Assembly (NCBI GenBank): GCA_964035575.1
Contig: OZ037870.1
Coordinates: 1,404,014 to 1,468,013, forward strand
Direction of reading: 5' to 3'
Source of the DNA: Rhynchopus sp. YZ270_cl-10
Lineage: Eukaryota; Euglenozoa; Diplonemea; Diplonemida; Diplonemidae
DNA: 64,000 nucleotides
Notes under the pieces: generated by a model
The model's database searches: none
What the model was told of the DNA's origin: nothing
The model's input: only the letters and a program-made list of their open reading frames with translations
Part shown: piece by piece, positions 19,360 to 29,604 of the stretch
Layout: every line of letters starts with the position of its first letter
Numbering within the stretch: position 1 is the stretch's first letter
Made by a program: the position numbers and the translations under genes

Positions 19360-20964
19360 ATGCAGTATCCACCCCCACACCCCGTAGAGGACTGGGGCGG
19401 CCCTCTCCCAGTCGCACCTCCACCACACGCAGTGTCTCCTGTGCCGCCTGGCATGCCTCAGCCACTGCATGTTGTGCCTCTCATTGATGAGCCTAATGTC
19501 AGCCCTGTGCGCCATACAGATTTGGGGCCTGATGGACAGTATGACGATGTGAATGGATTGTATGTTCGTGTGAAGCGGAAGTTGTGTTGGTTTTATAAGC
19601 GGTACAACCCTTCGAAGATTGAGCTTGTTGATCGGATTATCCGTGAGCGTGGCGGGCTAGGCGCGCACGACGGCATCTGCGAGGAGTTGTGTGCACGCTA
19701 TCACCATGCAGCAGAGTACTTTGCGACGTACGATGCTTTGGAGGCCTTCTACTCTGCTTTCAACCCTGAGAAGGCGGACCTGGCAGGGCCGATCATGGAG
19801 GAGTGGGTGGACCGGGAGGACAAGCTGATGCTCACGCTGGAGAAGAAGTACGGCACAGCGTTCTTCAGGGAGCGTGGCCTGCTGCTCCCGCGGCCCGACG
19901 CGAAGAACCCTGCAGAGCTCTTCGTGGAGCGCTTCATCCGCGAGGTGTACTCACGCTACTGCCCGCAGATGCTGCCCTTCGTGCCCACCCTTACAGTCAT
20001 CTACAAAGACCGCTTCGCAGAGCTAGCCTCTGCAGTGTCGCTCAAGTTCAATGTGCCCATCCCAGAGGAGCTTATGAACCTCCTCGGGCACGATGCAGTG
20101 AGGTCCGCGCAAAACGCAAATTCAACAGGAGACCTGCCCCAAATGGGGCAGATTGACCTCGGCACAGTGCACCAGTCTACGCAGGACACAACAGAGCCGT
20201 CGCAGGTGCAGCAGATCCTTGATGAGAAGGATACTCTCATCAAAGCGCAGATGAACCTGATAGAGGACTACGCGATGCAGCTCGACCAGCGCAAGCAGGA
20301 GGCCGACGCACACGAGCAGACCGTGTCCTACCTGCGCCAGCTGCACAACAGGGCGAACGGCGTGATTGAGAAGTTTGGGCGGCATTTGAAGCAGTTCTCT
20401 ACGTCGGGGCCAGGTGGGGGTGCTGCTGGGATCGATGCCATGAGCATGAACGAGCTGACCGATCTGTGCAACATTCTCGGCCTGCAGGACAAACTTCCAC
20501 AACCGGAGCAACAACAGCCACAACAACACCAACCGCAGCAACAACAACAACCACAGCAACAGCAACAGCAACAACAGCTGCAACAACAACAGCTGCAACT
20601 ACATAACTCACAGCAGTCCCTAGGAAACGCTTATGCTAGCACCCAGAGCCACCGGTACACCCACAACACTCCTGCACAGGGGAACGGGGCTACCATCCCG
20701 TCGCTGTACCCACAACACGTAGGCGGTGCTGGCGGTGGCGGTGGTGCTGTGCATCCATCACCCGCAGCGCAGCAGCAGTTCCAACAGCAGGTCTTTGGGC
20801 ACTACCAGCCACCCTCGTCCACGCACGACGTGCTCGACGACACAATGATCCCGAACATCCCACAACACCTCTACCAAATGTCCGGCACACCCCTTAGCGG
20901 AGAAGAGTCACTCCCACCCAGCCCACAAAAGACTGCAGCAACCCCGAACAGACAGAGCATTTAG
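19360..20964 (+). CDS. Three-repeat (F/Y)NP motif protein with polyQ tail
   Basis: A single exon encodes 534 residues. The ATG at 19360 is used because the one 8 nt upstream (19352) hits a stop within a dozen codons. Residues 78-115 (WFYKRYNPSKIELVDRIIRE...), 130-166 (AFYSAFNPEKADLAGPIMEE...KKYG) and 195-232 (REVYSRYCPQMLPFVPTLTV...SLKFN) are three diverged copies of one ~38-residue helical repeat. The form Y..(F/Y)NP.K........E.(W/R)..RE..L...L..KYG is widespread in kinetoplastid proteins, where its role is unknown. A coiled-coil segment (~285-345) and a Gln/His-rich region (~380-425) follow, then a disordered Pro/Gly tail. This is probably an assembly or scaffold protein and is the best protein-level hint of a euglenozoan host. 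Confidence 0.85.
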   Translation: MQYPPPHPVEDWGGPLPVAPPPHAVSPVPPGMPQPLHVVPLIDEPNVSPVRHTDLGPDGQYDDVNGLYVRVKRKLCWFYKRYNPSKIELVDRIIRERGGLGAHDGICEELCARYHHAAEYFATYDALEAFYSAFNPEKADLAGPIMEEWVDREDKLMLTLEKKYGTAFFRERGLLLPRPDAKNPAELFVERFIREVYSRYCPQMLPFVPTLTVIYKDRFAELASAVSLKFNVPIPEELMNLLGHDAVRSAQNANSTGDLPQMGQIDLGTVHQSTQDTTEPSQVQQILDEKDTLIKAQMNLIEDYAMQLDQRKQEADAHEQTVSYLRQLHNRANGVIEKFGRHLKQFSTSGPGGGAAGIDAMSMNELTDLCNILGLQDKLPQPEQQQPQQHQPQQQQQPQQQQQQQQLQQQQLQLHNSQQSLGNAYASTQSHRYTHNTPAQGNGATIPSLYPQHVGGAGGGGGAVHPSPAAQQQFQQQVFGHYQPPSSTHDVLDDTMIPNIPQHLYQMSGTPLSGEESLPPSPQKTAATPNRQSI

Positions 20965-21842
20965 AGCTTTTATTTGTTTTCCCCCTTTTGTTTTTTGTCG
21001 TTGTGTGTTTGGTGCAAGCTCCATTAAAGTTTTTTTTTTGTCAAATGTGATTTTCCTTTTTCCCAAAGCTCGGAAAAGTCTTCTGTTAAACCCATATTCT
21101 CTGTAATTTTTTGTTGCCTTTCGTGTAGTACCTATTGTTATTTTATTTTTCTCTTTTTTTTTTCCGGCCAATCTCCGCAGAGCCGTTTGCAATTTCGAAT
21201 TTTTTTTTGAAAACCTCACTTTTGTTTATTTATGCATGTTGCCTCATTTTTACCCAATTTGAGGTCAACAACGCTAACATCACAATACCAATAGTGTTTT
21301 TTCCCCCTTTTTTCAAAACCTATTCTTCCCTCGTTTTGTATTCAAACCCCCAAAACCTTTAGATGTTTTTTCCCTTTTAAAAAATAGCACCGCTTCCCCC
21401 ACTTTTTAAAACCTTCCTATTTCAGCGGGAGTATGGCAATATCAGATGTAAACCACACAGTGGATGGAGGGGCAGCATCGTTTTCGATCCACCCCCCCGC
21501 CCGGTGTTCCGGTCATACACCAAAAAGGTACACTGTACACGAGGTCTTTGTATTTCACGTCACATTTTTCGGGAAAGTCATTGGGTCTCCTTTTACATCC
21601 TCCCTACTGTTGTAGGTTGCAGGGTACTTGCTTTCATCCGGATGGCTGGCATTGTATGTGGGGTTTTTTTTCCCGAATCATTTTTCCAGCTTTCTGCTTC
21701 TCCACGGCAGTCTATCCTCACACCACCACCACCACCACAGATTCCGCACCTTCGAAGCACCTTCGTGCTCCCCACTGCCCCACTACCCTCCCCACCCTCG
21801 CTCTCTTCCCTCCACTTTCCTTGCTCTGCTTTATTTCTCGAG
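20965..21842 (+). other. Spacer with module cluster M11-M2-M3
   Basis: No gene. M11 (21425-21470, GCGGGAGTATGGCAATATCA), M2 (21527-21570, GGTACACTGTACACGAGG then TTTGTATTTCACGTC) and M3 (21628-21665, CATCCGGATGGCTGGCATTG) occur in the same order as at 1557-1715. The next ATG follows directly on the AG of CTCGAG. Confidence 0.6.
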
Positions 21843-22466
21843 ATGAACTGCATCAGCCCTCTCCAGCCTATCACCCAGGCCAACATGTATGTGTACGTGA
21901 CGGGTCTGGCACCAATGCAGCTGCAGAGCCCACTGCAGATGCCTTCGAGCCCTGCACAGGCAGTGTTGGGGCCTACCGTCGCAGCGTCGTGCTTCCATGC
22001 GCCTAAGAAGGGCCGTGTCGCGCAGAGGGTGCCCGCAGAGCGTTTCTCTGCCGCAAAGCCGAGCACAAAGAACACACCGTCGTCAAGCCCTGCGTTTGTG
22101 TGGGAGGGCTGGAAGTACCCTGCAGGGCTGAACAGAAAGGAGCGCCGTGCTATTATGTTCCCGCAGGACAAACGCCACGTCAGCAACAAAGTGATCGGGC
22201 GTGTCTGGGCAGGCGCAGACTTCCCGCAGGGCCCCATCTCCGACGAAAAATCGAACGAGCTGAACCAAAGTGCGATTGAAGACCCATCTCTTGCGGACCC
22301 GTCCCCCTGGTCGCCCCTCATCCACATCGTCACGCCCTCAGGAACAGACGACGCTTCCTCATGCACAGGAACACCCCTCACCCCTTCTGAGCTGGACGGG
22401 TCCTACGACGGGCTTGACTTCGACCTGCCGCCTCTCATCGACGAGGATACGGATGAAGATGCCTAG
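21843..22466 (+). CDS. Hypothetical protein, 207 aa
   Basis: A single-exon ORF with strong C/G third-position bias from about 21880 to the stop. The ATG at 21843 directly follows an AG acceptor; the frame is open further upstream, but that part is spacer with module sequence. Features: a basic middle (GLNRKERRAIMFPQDKRHVSNKVIGRVW) after WEGWKYPAG, and an acidic C terminus (DGLDFDLPPLIDEDTDEDA). No membrane segment or known domain is recognised. Confidence 0.75.
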   Translation: MNCISPLQPITQANMYVYVTGLAPMQLQSPLQMPSSPAQAVLGPTVAASCFHAPKKGRVAQRVPAERFSAAKPSTKNTPSSSPAFVWEGWKYPAGLNRKERRAIMFPQDKRHVSNKVIGRVWAGADFPQGPISDEKSNELNQSAIEDPSLADPSPWSPLIHIVTPSGTDDASSCTGTPLTPSELDGSYDGLDFDLPPLIDEDTDEDA

Positions 22467-23343
22467 TAGGTGGACAGTGGCGCGCTTTAGGGGAAATAAG
22501 ACTCAAAAAAACGGTGTTCTATATTCGAGAAAAAGATAAGGGGGAAAACAGAAAAGAGCATTTCGCCTTTCAATTTTCCCTCCTTTTTTTGTGCATCTGT
22601 TTTGAGGTGTCTGTATGCACTAAAAAGAAGATTTTTTATTATTTTTTTTTGGCGTTTCTTTTTCTAGAATGTCTCACACACATTTACCCCCCATTTTGCA
22701 TCAAACAGAACAAATATTTCCCTTCTAAATCTCCCCTAAAAAGACAAAAAAATATAGTGGAGAACACTCTAGGGTGGCTACACTAATGCAACCAAGTTTT
22801 CAAAAAAAAAATATTAGCAGAATCTCAGTGCCCGCACAGCCGTGTTTTCTTTTTTCAACTTTTTCCCCCTTTTTTGCCACACCCTTTTGTTCTTTTGTCT
22901 TTATCAAGAACAAGAATCTAAGGGGTGGTGTGTATTTTTTTTCCCAGAGGAATCCCCAAAGACCATTATGCTCCCTCCTCCCTCCACACCCCTTTTTGTG
23001 CTGTCGAGCAATTGACACACAAAACCTTATTTTTTTTTTTGCGGAAAGCGGAGAGGGCTTGTAACATCTTTTCAAGTTTTATTTGCTCAAAGCTTTTCTT
23101 TACCCTATTGTGGTTATTGTGGAAAGAAAACAAAAAGAAGAAGAAAACGGGGAAAAAAAACAAAGCTCCAAATCCCGCTTTCCGTGTAGGCAAGGCGGTG
23201 GCAACAATTATGTTGATTTTTTTCAATTTAAAGGATAAGGTGAGTAACATCGCTCCTTACCCAAACGCAACAATATTTCCAAAAAAAAAAAAAAAAGGTA
23301 GCCTGTCAAGGTCTTTTTAGGAGATCCGCAAAAAAAAAAGAGG

Positions 23344-23446
23344 GTGGAGATTGCACAACTGTGGCAACTACACTACTCCAACAATTTATCAAAAAAAACT
23401 TTGTGTACAGAACCCGTCCTCGGACAGGTGATTGTCGAAACTACAA
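23344..23446 (+). other. Modules M5 + M7
   Basis: M5: GTGGCAACTACACTACTCCA followed by ACAATTTATC and an A-run. M7 begins at once (CTTTGTGTACAGAACCCGTC) and contains the hairpin GTCC-TC-GGAC. M7 is identical over ~48 nt to 27261-27308. Confidence 0.65.
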
Positions 23447-23857
23447 CAAAAAGGGTTCGACTGCAAATAGGTACGAGAAACCTTGTCGTTTCCGAAGTTT
23501 GTCTGTTTTTTTTTGAATGTTACATTATGTATGCAAAAAGGTGGATTCATAGTAGCCAAGCTCTATTTAAAGCAAAAATAAATAGTGGAGCTCATCCTCG
23601 GGTGTCGACACTACAGCCCCATAGGATTCTACTGAAAAATAAGATCATTCGTGAATTCGTGAATAAATACCCCGATAACACAACAACAACAACAAAAGCC
23701 TCCTATATTTTATTTTCTTCGAAAAAAAGAATAAAAAGCGACTTTTTCCAAAGTAGCGATTCTCCTTCCTCGTTTTTTTTCTCCTTCAAAAAATGGTCTT
23801 TTTTCCTCACTCCTTGTGCTGTATTTTAGGTACTCCATCTTCTACACTCATTGGATA

Positions 23858-24386
23858 CTGGGGGGGAGCTATTAAAGTATACGTATACTTTATTCGGCGG
23901 GAATTACTGCTTAAATGGCCAAAAAACGAAAATAAAAAAAAAAATCACTGTTATTTTGGGCTTTCTAGTGGCCGAAACCTCGCGAAAACACCACCATTGG
24001 CATTTTTGGGCCAATCCCAGCCAGTGGTGGGGTCAAGGTGGAAAAATGAACAATTTTTTGGTGACTTAAATTTTCACAAATCTGAACCCCATCAGCACCA
24101 ATCGTGTAAAAACTGATACACGCGTTTTAGGTCAAAAATACTCGTTTCTCAGCACAAAGTGACCCCATCACAGCACGCACAGAATCCGGACCACCGAAAT
24201 CAAAAAAAAATTTTTTCGATTTTTTGTGCAAAACTTGCTGAAAAATTTTTTTAGTAAGAAAAATGTACACAAAAACCGTATACTTTATTTCACAGATTTC
24301 CACGCTCAAAATGGGTTTCCGCACCGTATACTTTATTACCCCCGTATACTTTATTAGCACCGTATACTTTATTAGCCCCCCCCCAG
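23858..24386. mobile_element. TA-flanked MITE with repeated GTATACTTTATT ends
   Basis: The ends CTGGGGGGG and CCCCCCCCAG are inverted and flanked by TA (23856-23857 and 24387-24388), a Tc1/mariner-like duplication. The motif CGTATACTTTATT occurs just inside both ends; at the right end it forms a row of three spaced copies plus one further in (24275-24375). 529 bp with no ORF. The architecture (homopolymer TIR, TA duplication, subterminal motif array) is that of the MITE at 53155-53850, but with a different motif. Confidence 0.8.
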
Positions 24387-24432
24387 TAACAATACAAACA
24401 AAGGGCTCTTTTCATTTAAAAAAAAAAAAAAA

Positions 24433-24640
24433 CAGTGGAGCTTGCCCATGTGGCAACTACACGATTCCAACAATTTTTCAAAAAAAAAAGCAAAGTTATT
24501 TTTCGAAAAGCTGGCAGCAATAATAATTTTTAAAAGAAATGAACAAACTGTTTTATGTCAGACCAGAGTTTACCGATTGTCTCGTCCTCTGCCACATCCG
24601 ATAATAGGGATGAAAGTGTGCCGTCTGTAATTCATCCCCA
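24433..24640 (+). other. Modules M5 + M6
   Basis: M5 (24433-24488): CATGTGGCAACTACACGATT. M6 (24556-24640): CAGACCAGAG...CTCTGCCACATCC...GGGATG...GTGTGCCGTCTG. M6 folds with an outer stem CAGAC/GTCTG and an inner CACATCC/GGATG...GTGTG stem. Confidence 0.6.
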
Positions 24641-25393
24641 GCCTTTTTCAGAAATCCGTAATATTTTTTTCAAGAAAAAAAGGACCCTGTCTTTTGACAA
24701 GGTGATTTTGTCAATGCTGCGCAAAAGTTTTTTTAAAATAATAACGCTAACCTTCTTGGCCAAATAACTGCATTGTGACGGAAAAATAAATTCAAAAAAA
24801 AAGAGAGAAAAAAAAAAGAACTGCACTACACATAACTCCAGACAAAAAAAATAACAAAAATGACAACATTGGTCAATTCGTGTCAAAAAAAAGAGCAAAC
24901 TAATGCCACTTTGGGTGTCGTACTGAGTGATCACTGTGGTATTTTTTTTTTAAAGCTTTTTGATGAGAAGACACAGATGAGTGCAGTGGAAATGCAACTT
25001 CGCAACTTCACTGCCAGAGGGTGACTGAGCTGAACTATGTGGTCACAATTATTATTATATCTGTTCTGGACGCACCCCGCCCCCTTACGGGGGTGAGGAA
25101 CATGCTATAAATCATACACAGTAAGCGAAATCAGTTTGCGCTTAGTTTTCGCCTCTGTTTTTCGCCCTTAAAACCAAGCAAGACTTTTTCACCGTGGTAA
25201 TGCACTGAGCATCGTGTCGCAAGAGGTGGAAGCAACAAGGTGAAGGAAACTCGGCGAAAAGAGCAAAATTCTAGACGGAAACACACCCCGATTTCGAGAA
25301 ATTGTGGTTGTCGCTCGAAAACATTTCGCCTACTGTGTATGATAAATATAAAAAAGGGGTTACTTGGGGAAATGGGGAGTTTTTTTTCTTCCC

Positions 25394-25439
25394 GGTTTGC
25401 GGAAATGGGTACTTATTTTTCTACCCATTTCCGCAAACC
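25394..25439. repeat. Perfect inverted repeat, 18-bp stem
   Basis: GGTTTGCGGAAATGGGTA is followed by a 10-nt spacer and its exact complement. Partial copies of the arm (ATTTCCGCAAG) follow at ~25457-25467. It is not followed by the context of a known element. Confidence 0.85.
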
Positions 25440-26952
25440 GAAGGAAAAAACTACTTATTTCCGCAAGTTCCTCAAAAAAAAAAAGGAAAGTTTTTTTTTT
25501 TGAGTGAGTTTTGCTCGCACTTTTTTCTCCCAACAAAACCCCTATATTTTTTTTTTTATAAAACATTCAATGGTTGTGACAGATCTTTCTCCTCTCCCCC
25601 CCAAAAAAAAAACAAACGCAAAAAAAAAACAAACCTTGTGCGCCTAATTTTTTAAAAGAAAAATGCTATAAAAGTTCCTTTGCATCTCTGCACACTCATG
25701 GAGGTGGTGTGCCTTCTGTCATCCACACCCCGCAAGACCTTGTAGGACCACTAGGTAACATTTCTGTTTTCTTTAGGTTTGTCGGTCATTATTCCATTTT
25801 TTCTTATTCTTTTTCCCCTTTTACTCCAACTTTTTTAAGAAAGGAGATTTCTAAAAAAAAAAATGGGGTTTTTTTTACATTTGATTCCAATGAATGAAAC
25901 TTTACATTTGCATAAACATTCGCAGTGTTTTTTTTTCCCTCTCCGTGGCTGAAAAGGGCACTGTTTTGAACAAAAAAAGATGACTTGCTATTGAGGTCAA
26001 AGGTTATCTAAACCTTGCTGTTCAGAGACAACATGTTTCCATCTTTTTACCCTTGCGAAAGCGACTCTGGATTAAATCATGTTTGTAGGACACCTTTCCC
26101 CCCAAATATGCCTAGAAGGAGCAAGGTGGGGTGCGTCCTTGCATCCCCCCTTCCTCCTTCTTCCACATACAGTACTCCGTTACGAGCTCTTGTCCTTTGG
26201 ATTGGTCACCACCCCCACTGCAACTCCGGACTCACGGAGGACACACACACACACAATGTTGGTAAGATTTGCCTTTTTTTTTTGTTGTATTTTGCACACC
26301 TAACGGTGGCAAAGAAAGAAGTGTTGTGTTGTTAAGAGATTCCCCCCCTCCTCCTCTTCCCCTCCCCTGCCCATCCTCACACTTTCCCAATTCTCAACGA
26401 GACAACTATTTTCCTCAAAGAAAGGATAATATTGGTTGCTTCAGGGACGACAAGGACAGTCTAGACCGAGGGGGGGAAAACAATGTCTGCAAAAAACCAA
26501 CATCTTTTTTTAAATGCTTTCCTCTCCTGTAGGTTGCGTTGAAAGGAAAATGATGGAAAAAAAAATGCATCTTTTTTTGTCCACTTCAAGAAGGTGCGTT
26601 TTTTTTTTGTTTTTATTGTTCTGTTTTTTTTTTCTCTCCCCGGTTCTAGATTCCTGCGTTCTTCTGAAATGGCGTTTCTTGTGAAAATTGGCGGACACAC
26701 ACATACTTTTGTTTTGTTGGCTTGGCAACAGGCACAGCGATTTGCCTCCTCTCTTCCTCCTCCTCCTCCTCGTCCTCCTCCACCCTCCTCCCCTATCCTT
26801 TACCACTTGTTCCGTTATTCCCCTTTCCATTTATTGAATTTGCCTTTTGCACCAAAAAGATTTAAAAAAAAAAGCAACGGAACAAAAAACACAAATCAAA
26901 GATTGTCTGGATGGCTACACTGCGGTACTCACAATTTGACGAATTTTTTTTA

Positions 26953-26990
26953 GGTACGCTGTCATGGAAAGGCTGTTGTTGTATTTCAAC
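26953..26990 (+). other. Module M2 copy
   Basis: GGTACGCTGTCATGGAAAGG followed by TTGTTGTATTTCAA. It is preceded ~45 nt upstream by a fragment of M3 (GTCTGGATGGCTACAC). Confidence 0.5.
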
Positions 26991-27237
26991 TTTCAATGAA
27001 TTTTTTTGGGCCTCAAAGATGTTTCCTTCACGTAGTCAGTGGGAGCGTATTGCAGTAATAAAAATATCACCCACAGAATATTTATTACACACTTTACGCA
27101 CAAACAAAATGCCACAACATCTTTGGAGCACTGTACGTCAGATTATTATAAGAAAAGGGCACACATATGACTCACCCTCTTGATGCCATACATACTTCTG
27201 AAACAGCCTTATTCTTCAAAAAAAGATCTATACCTTT

Positions 27238-27340
27238 GAAATTCATTAGCCTTCGGGCGACTTTGTGTACAGAACCCGTCCTCGGACAGGTGATTGTCGA
27301 AACTACAAAAGATGTGTGTGCACGAGAGACACATTCATTT
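27238..27340 (+). other. Modules M10 + M7 + M8 in tandem
   Basis: M10 (GAAATTCATTAGCCTTCGGG, 27238-27262) runs directly into M7 (27261-27308) and M8 (27310-27340, GATGTGTGTGCACGAGAGAC then ACATTCAT). M10 recurs alone at 30743-30770, M7 at 23399-23446, and M8 at 14835, 29390 and 50171. Confidence 0.65.
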
Positions 27341-28001
27341 CCCTGTAGTCTACTTCAGACTGGGGGGTGATCTCAGATGGAGAGGAGGGCATCTTTTAAC
27401 TTTTTATTGTTGTTTTTTTTTAATGGGGGCAAAAAAAGGACCCACCCCGACAACACAACGGAACCGCAACTAAATATTACAAACAAAAAAAAAAAAAGAA
27501 TATGCGCTACGTACCATAACCCCCGCTCCCCCATTAAACAATTTCTTGCTCTTTGGAAAAAAAAAATACTCCCACTCCTACCCTCCCCATCGCCAATCGC
27601 TTTTTAACAAAAGCAAGGTGCCTCCCCTTCCCTGTCCGACGCCTTTCAAGGGTGAACGAAATAAAAAAAATGACACTATCCCCAATTTTTCTTCTTCACA
27701 GAGCAACTCCGCAAAACCCATAAGAGGGAAGATTCGAAGTTGAACCCTCCACTTTTTAGTTTTTTTTTTTTTTTTTTGCCATAAAAAATGTTGGTATAAA
27801 GAGCGTGATTCTCCTCGAGCAGTTGTGAACCTCCTCCGTTCTCTTACGGACCACTCACCTCTTTACTCCCTTCTTTGGATGACCACTCACCCCTTTACCC
27901 ACCCCTTTGATCTTCGATGCGTTTTAGCACTTTTTCTACTCTTTTAAGCCTTTTTATCCAATGAAACCTCAAACCACCTCTACAGGCCTACCACACAACA
28001 A

Positions 28002-28973
28002 ATGGAGCCACCATCCGAGGAAGTGTCCACTGAGGACTTTGTAGATGTAGTGTTGATGAAGTTGTTTGCGTTGTCCGGCGGGCGGGCTGGTTCAGAAGGT
28101 GCGAATTTGACTGAAGGCGAGATCCGCCGCCTTCTTGCCTTGGGCACGGCGACGGTGATGGACGACCCTCCGCTGGTAGAGGTGAGCAACCCGACGACAA
28201 TCTGCGGCGACATCCACGGGCAGTACAGTGACCTACTGGGCATCTTCCACACCTGCGGGGCGCCCCCGAAGACACCGTACCTATTCCTCGGGGACTATGT
28301 GGACCGTGGGCGAAACTCAATCGAAACGATATGCCTGGTTCTCGCGCTCAAAGTAAAGTGCCCTACCAAAGTGACGCTGCTCCGCGGAAACCACGAATGC
28401 GCGTCAATAAACCGAATCTACGGCTTCTACGATGAATGCAAACGTCGTTATAATATCAAAATCTGGAAAACATTTAGCAATCTGTTCAACGTGCTGCCGG
28501 TTGCGGCATTGGTAGGGGGGAGGGTGTTGTGTATGCATGGTGGGTTGTCACCTCATTTAGAGAATTTGGATCAGATTCGTAGAATTAAAAGGCCATGCGA
28601 CGTGCCTGATGACGGCCTTTTATGTGATTTGCTATGGTCCGACCCAGACGCGGACTGCATAGGGTGGGGGGAGTCTGGTGGGCGTGGTGTGTCCTTTGTG
28701 TTTGGTGCTGACATAGTGGACGACTTCCTCACGAAGCACGACCTAGACCTCGTGGTGCGAGCACACCAGGTGGTGGAGGACGGTTACGAGTTCTTCGGAG
28801 GTCGCAAACTCATAACCCTCTTCTCCGCGCCGAACTACTGTGGAGAATTTGACAACGACGGTGCAGCAATGCATCTCGACGAAAACATGGTCGGGTCGCT
28901 CACGGTATTCCGCCACGGGCGATTCAAAAAAGGTGATGCGATTCAGTTTCCGACACAAAAAAAAAGTGAATGA
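28002..28973 (+). CDS. Serine/threonine protein phosphatase PP1 catalytic subunit
   Basis: A single exon encodes 323 residues, the normal PP1 length. Metal-binding and catalytic motifs are all present: GDIHGQ (69-74), GDYVDRG (97-103), RGNHE (128-132), HGGLSP (179-184), RAHQ (253-256) and [11 protein letters not shown] (275-285). The last is PP1-type rather than PP2A-type. The enzyme dephosphorylates Ser/Thr residues with targeting subunits that choose its location (chromosomes, cytoskeleton, glycogen, flagellum). An insert near residues 216-230 ([13 protein letters not shown]) keeps the W...RGVS core. An AG acceptor ~17 nt upstream of the ATG fits trans-splicing. Confidence 0.96.
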   Translation: MEPPSEEVSTEDFVDVVLMKLFALSGGRAGSEGANLTEGEIRRLLALGTATVMDDPPLVEVSNPTTICGDIHGQYSDLLGIFHTCGAPPKTPYLFLGDYVDRGRNSIETICLVLALKVKCPTKVTLLRGNHECASINRIYGFYDECKRRYNIKIWKTFSNLFNVLPVAALVGGRVLCMHGGLSPHLENLDQIRRIKRPCDVPDDGLLCDLLWSDPDADCIGWGESGGRGVSFVFGADIVDDFLTKHDLDLVVRAHQVVEDGYEFFGGRKLITLFSAPNYCGEFDNDGAAMHLDENMVGSLTVFRHGRFKKGDAIQFPTQKKSE

Positions 28974-29604
28974 ATGAAATGAAGAACGCGTTTGAATTTG
29001 GATCGTAACGAGGAATCCGATGAGGCCTTTGTGTTTTCCCCTTGTGGGAAACAAACGAATCATATTATGTTACCACACCAGCTCGATTTATGTCCTTTCC
29101 TTTTGTTTTTTGGGGAACGCATATTGCAAAAAAAAAAAGTCTGCCAACAAATTTCAGTTTTTTTCTTTCCAAAATAAACCTGGCTGTGTGCACAATGCAC
29201 ACCACACACACCCCCCCCGACGATCCTCAGCTAACCGTTTTTGCTTACTTATTTTTTGTTCTAGCCCCATCTTTTTTAGGTGTCTAAGCGCATGAGGCTT
29301 TGGCTCATCTTAACAAAAATACCCTTTTTCTTCTTGTGAATTTCAAAAAAAACCCCCCAGCGTGTTCCCGCACGATAACGACAGTGGTAAAGATGTGTGT
29401 CGTACATAAGACACATTTCATCTTTTGCGAGCTTTCTCTTTATTTTGTTCCGATATTGCCCCCATTGAGAGACTCTCTTTTCGCTTAGAGAGGGAAACAC
29501 AACAGTAACATTTGATCATATCTTTTTGCAATTCTCAGTAGCCCCCCACTGGCACAAAAAAAATCACCAAAGCTTTCAAGAAAAAACACAGCAAAAGAAG
29601 AAAA
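28974..29604 (+). other. Spacer with modules M4 and M8
   Basis: No gene. M4 lies at 29284-29315 (GCATGAGGCTTTGGCTCATC). M8 lies at 29390-29425: AGATGTGTGTCGTACATAAG then ACACATTTCATCT, an AGATG...CATCT outer stem with TGTGT/ACACA inside. Confidence 0.6.

Larger units (their letters stand above)
22467..28001 (+). other. 5.5-kb gene-poor spacer with modules and a MITE
   Basis: Poly-A/poly-T and CT tracts dominate, and none of the ORFs shows coding bias. Contents: partial M5-like sequence at 22770-22808, M5 (23344-23399), M7 (23399-23446), a MITE (23858-24386), M5 (24433-24488), M6 (24556-24640), a perfect hairpin (25394-25439), partial M6 (25688-25728), M2 (26953-26990) and the run M10-M7-M8 (27238-27340). 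A possible short first exon (ATGTTG then GTAAGA near 26257) has no partner that I can find. Confidence 0.6.

Noticed and set aside
26230-26335. First exon of a small gene (ATGTTG then GTAAGA)
   Set aside because: The donor is unlike the GTATG norm, and no following exon with coding bias is visible.
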